From Parachlorella kessleri (taxonomy: Eukaryota; Chlorophyta; Trebouxiophyceae; Chlorellales; Chlorellaceae): DNA of 12,098 bases. Positions within the stretch are counted from its first letter, which is position 1, and each line of letters starts with the position of its first letter. The notes beneath the pieces are model-generated. The model saw only the letters and a list, made by a program, of their open reading frames with translations. It made no database searches and was not told the origin of the DNA. The DNA lies in the NCBI GenBank assembly GCA_001598975.1, contig BBXU01003333.1, positions 1 through 12,098 on the forward strand. Direction: 5' to 3'. Shown here one piece after another: positions 11,410-12,098 of the stretch. The translations under genes and the position numbers were made by a program.

Positions 11410-12098
11410 CCGGGCTGCTTGCGCTGGACACGCTGGCTTTCCTGCTGGCGGTGGGCTTGGTGCAAGGTTCTTGCCTTATATTTTTCTTGCCTTGAAGTTC
11501 TCAGCAGACAGGGGGCTCAGCCTCTCCAGCATAGAGCGTAGAATAGTGCAGCTCCTTCCCCTCAGAAGAAGAAAGTTCCCAGCTTTTGTACAGCCAGAGC
11601 AGCACCTGGGGCAGCAAACAGGTGGGGGGAGAGGATTGGGAGCAGCCGAGCAGAGCTGTCCCCTGAGCAGACCAGAGCTAGTGTGGGCTGGCGGCCTGGC
11701 TTTGACATCTTCGCGGCAAAGGTGCTGTTCTACCAAAGCCTGCTGTGGCAGATGCTGCCCAACGACCTGGCAAGCGAGTGAGCAGCCATGCGCGGTATGC
11801 TGGTCGCTACGAGCTGTACCCACAGGTGCAGCTGGCTTGGTGTGCAAGGGCGCAGCTGCTCAGCTAATACTGCGGATGTTAAGAACATCAATACGTAAAA
11901 ACCCTTGTTGGTGACAGTCGATTTGCTACATGAGTAAACACCTGTCTTGCAGCTTCAAGGACATCTCCGGCAACAGCGACATGGGGGCCAATGTTGGGCA
12001 AGCTAAGGGCTGGTCCAGGTGGTGTTTGATACCTGCCTCACCGGCTTGCCGGCCCAGGAGGAGGGCTGTATATCTGTCCCTACAGTCAGGCTATCATG
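11410..12098 (+). pseudogene. Frame-broken second copy of the unknown gene, exons 3-4, running off the window
   Basis: The plus strand repeats exons 3 and 4 of the minus-strand gene at 2773-4479. After GTGCAG at 11404-11409 comes AGLLALDTLAFLLAVGLVQ, against AGMHVSDMLALLLALAMVHD there. A stop follows at 11493-11495. In a second frame, GLSLSSIERRIVQLL (from 11516) matches GLSMESMALTVQHLV. In a third frame, FAAKVLFYQSLLWQMLPNDL (from 11710) matches FGAKVDFFCCLLLVELPREL; extended by two residues, 11 of 22 are identical. The exon ends GA|GTGAGC at 11777, the same phase-2 position as GA|GTGAGT in the first copy. A 175-bp intron leads to CAG|C at 11953 and FKD, against FKE. WSRWC then sits at exactly the same spacing as WSAWC, followed by a one-base loss (near 12025) before the FD and L...L.A.EG matches resume. 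The frame changes argue for a pseudogene. Sequencing error or a different exon structure is not excluded. Confidence 0.62.

Noticed and set aside
11312..11914. A 200-codon plus-strand open frame
   Set aside because: It covers pieces of the second gene copy, but only its middle matches the family. The other homologous segments are in different frames, so it is a composite of exon remnant and intron.

Overview
The window looks like nuclear DNA of a green alga, most likely of the volvocine/Chlamydomonas group. Genes are split by many short introns (about 110 to 1250 bp) with GT-AG borders rich in GTGAGY/GTGCG donors and GCAG acceptors. Coding exons are GC-rich. A green-algal TGTAA polyadenylation signal lies behind one gene, and the one complete conserved protein (ribosomal protein S4e) looks algal. 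Nothing bacterial (operon, RBS, CRISPR, IS) is visible. The assignment rests on reading alone, without a database search.

Layout. (1) 1-1801, plus strand: the last four exons of the spliceosome protein PRP8, covering its C-terminal Jab1/MPN domain and Brr2-contacting tail; the rest of the gene lies to the left of the window. Its 3' UTR holds a strong G-quadruplex motif and probably ends near TGTAA at 2344. (2) 2773-4479, minus strand: a four-exon gene of about 327 codons that I do not recognise, convergent with PRP8. (3) 4480-6958: about 2.5 kb with no supported gene, holding a degenerate 27-bp tandem repeat, a duplicated T-tract-plus-hairpin element and a small pentanucleotide repeat; the right end should be the RPS4 3' UTR. 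(4) 6959-10394, minus strand: the complete six-exon RPS4 gene (262 aa, cytosolic 40S protein eS4), with one non-canonical GC-AG intron and a 1249-bp intron carrying two CTG/CAG runs. (5) 10395-12098: the RPS4 upstream region and, on the plus strand, a frame-broken diverged relative of the unknown gene that runs off the right edge.

The least expected content is the pair in (2) and (5). The same unknown protein family occurs twice, in opposite orientation, about 7 kb apart around RPS4. The splice-site positions and phases match, but one copy is open and the other has a stop and several frame changes. PRP8 and RPS4 are unrelated housekeeping genes, and no shared pathway links the genes here beyond general gene expression. 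Reconstructed exon joins are my inference from splice signals, reading frame and known protein families; there are no transcript data.
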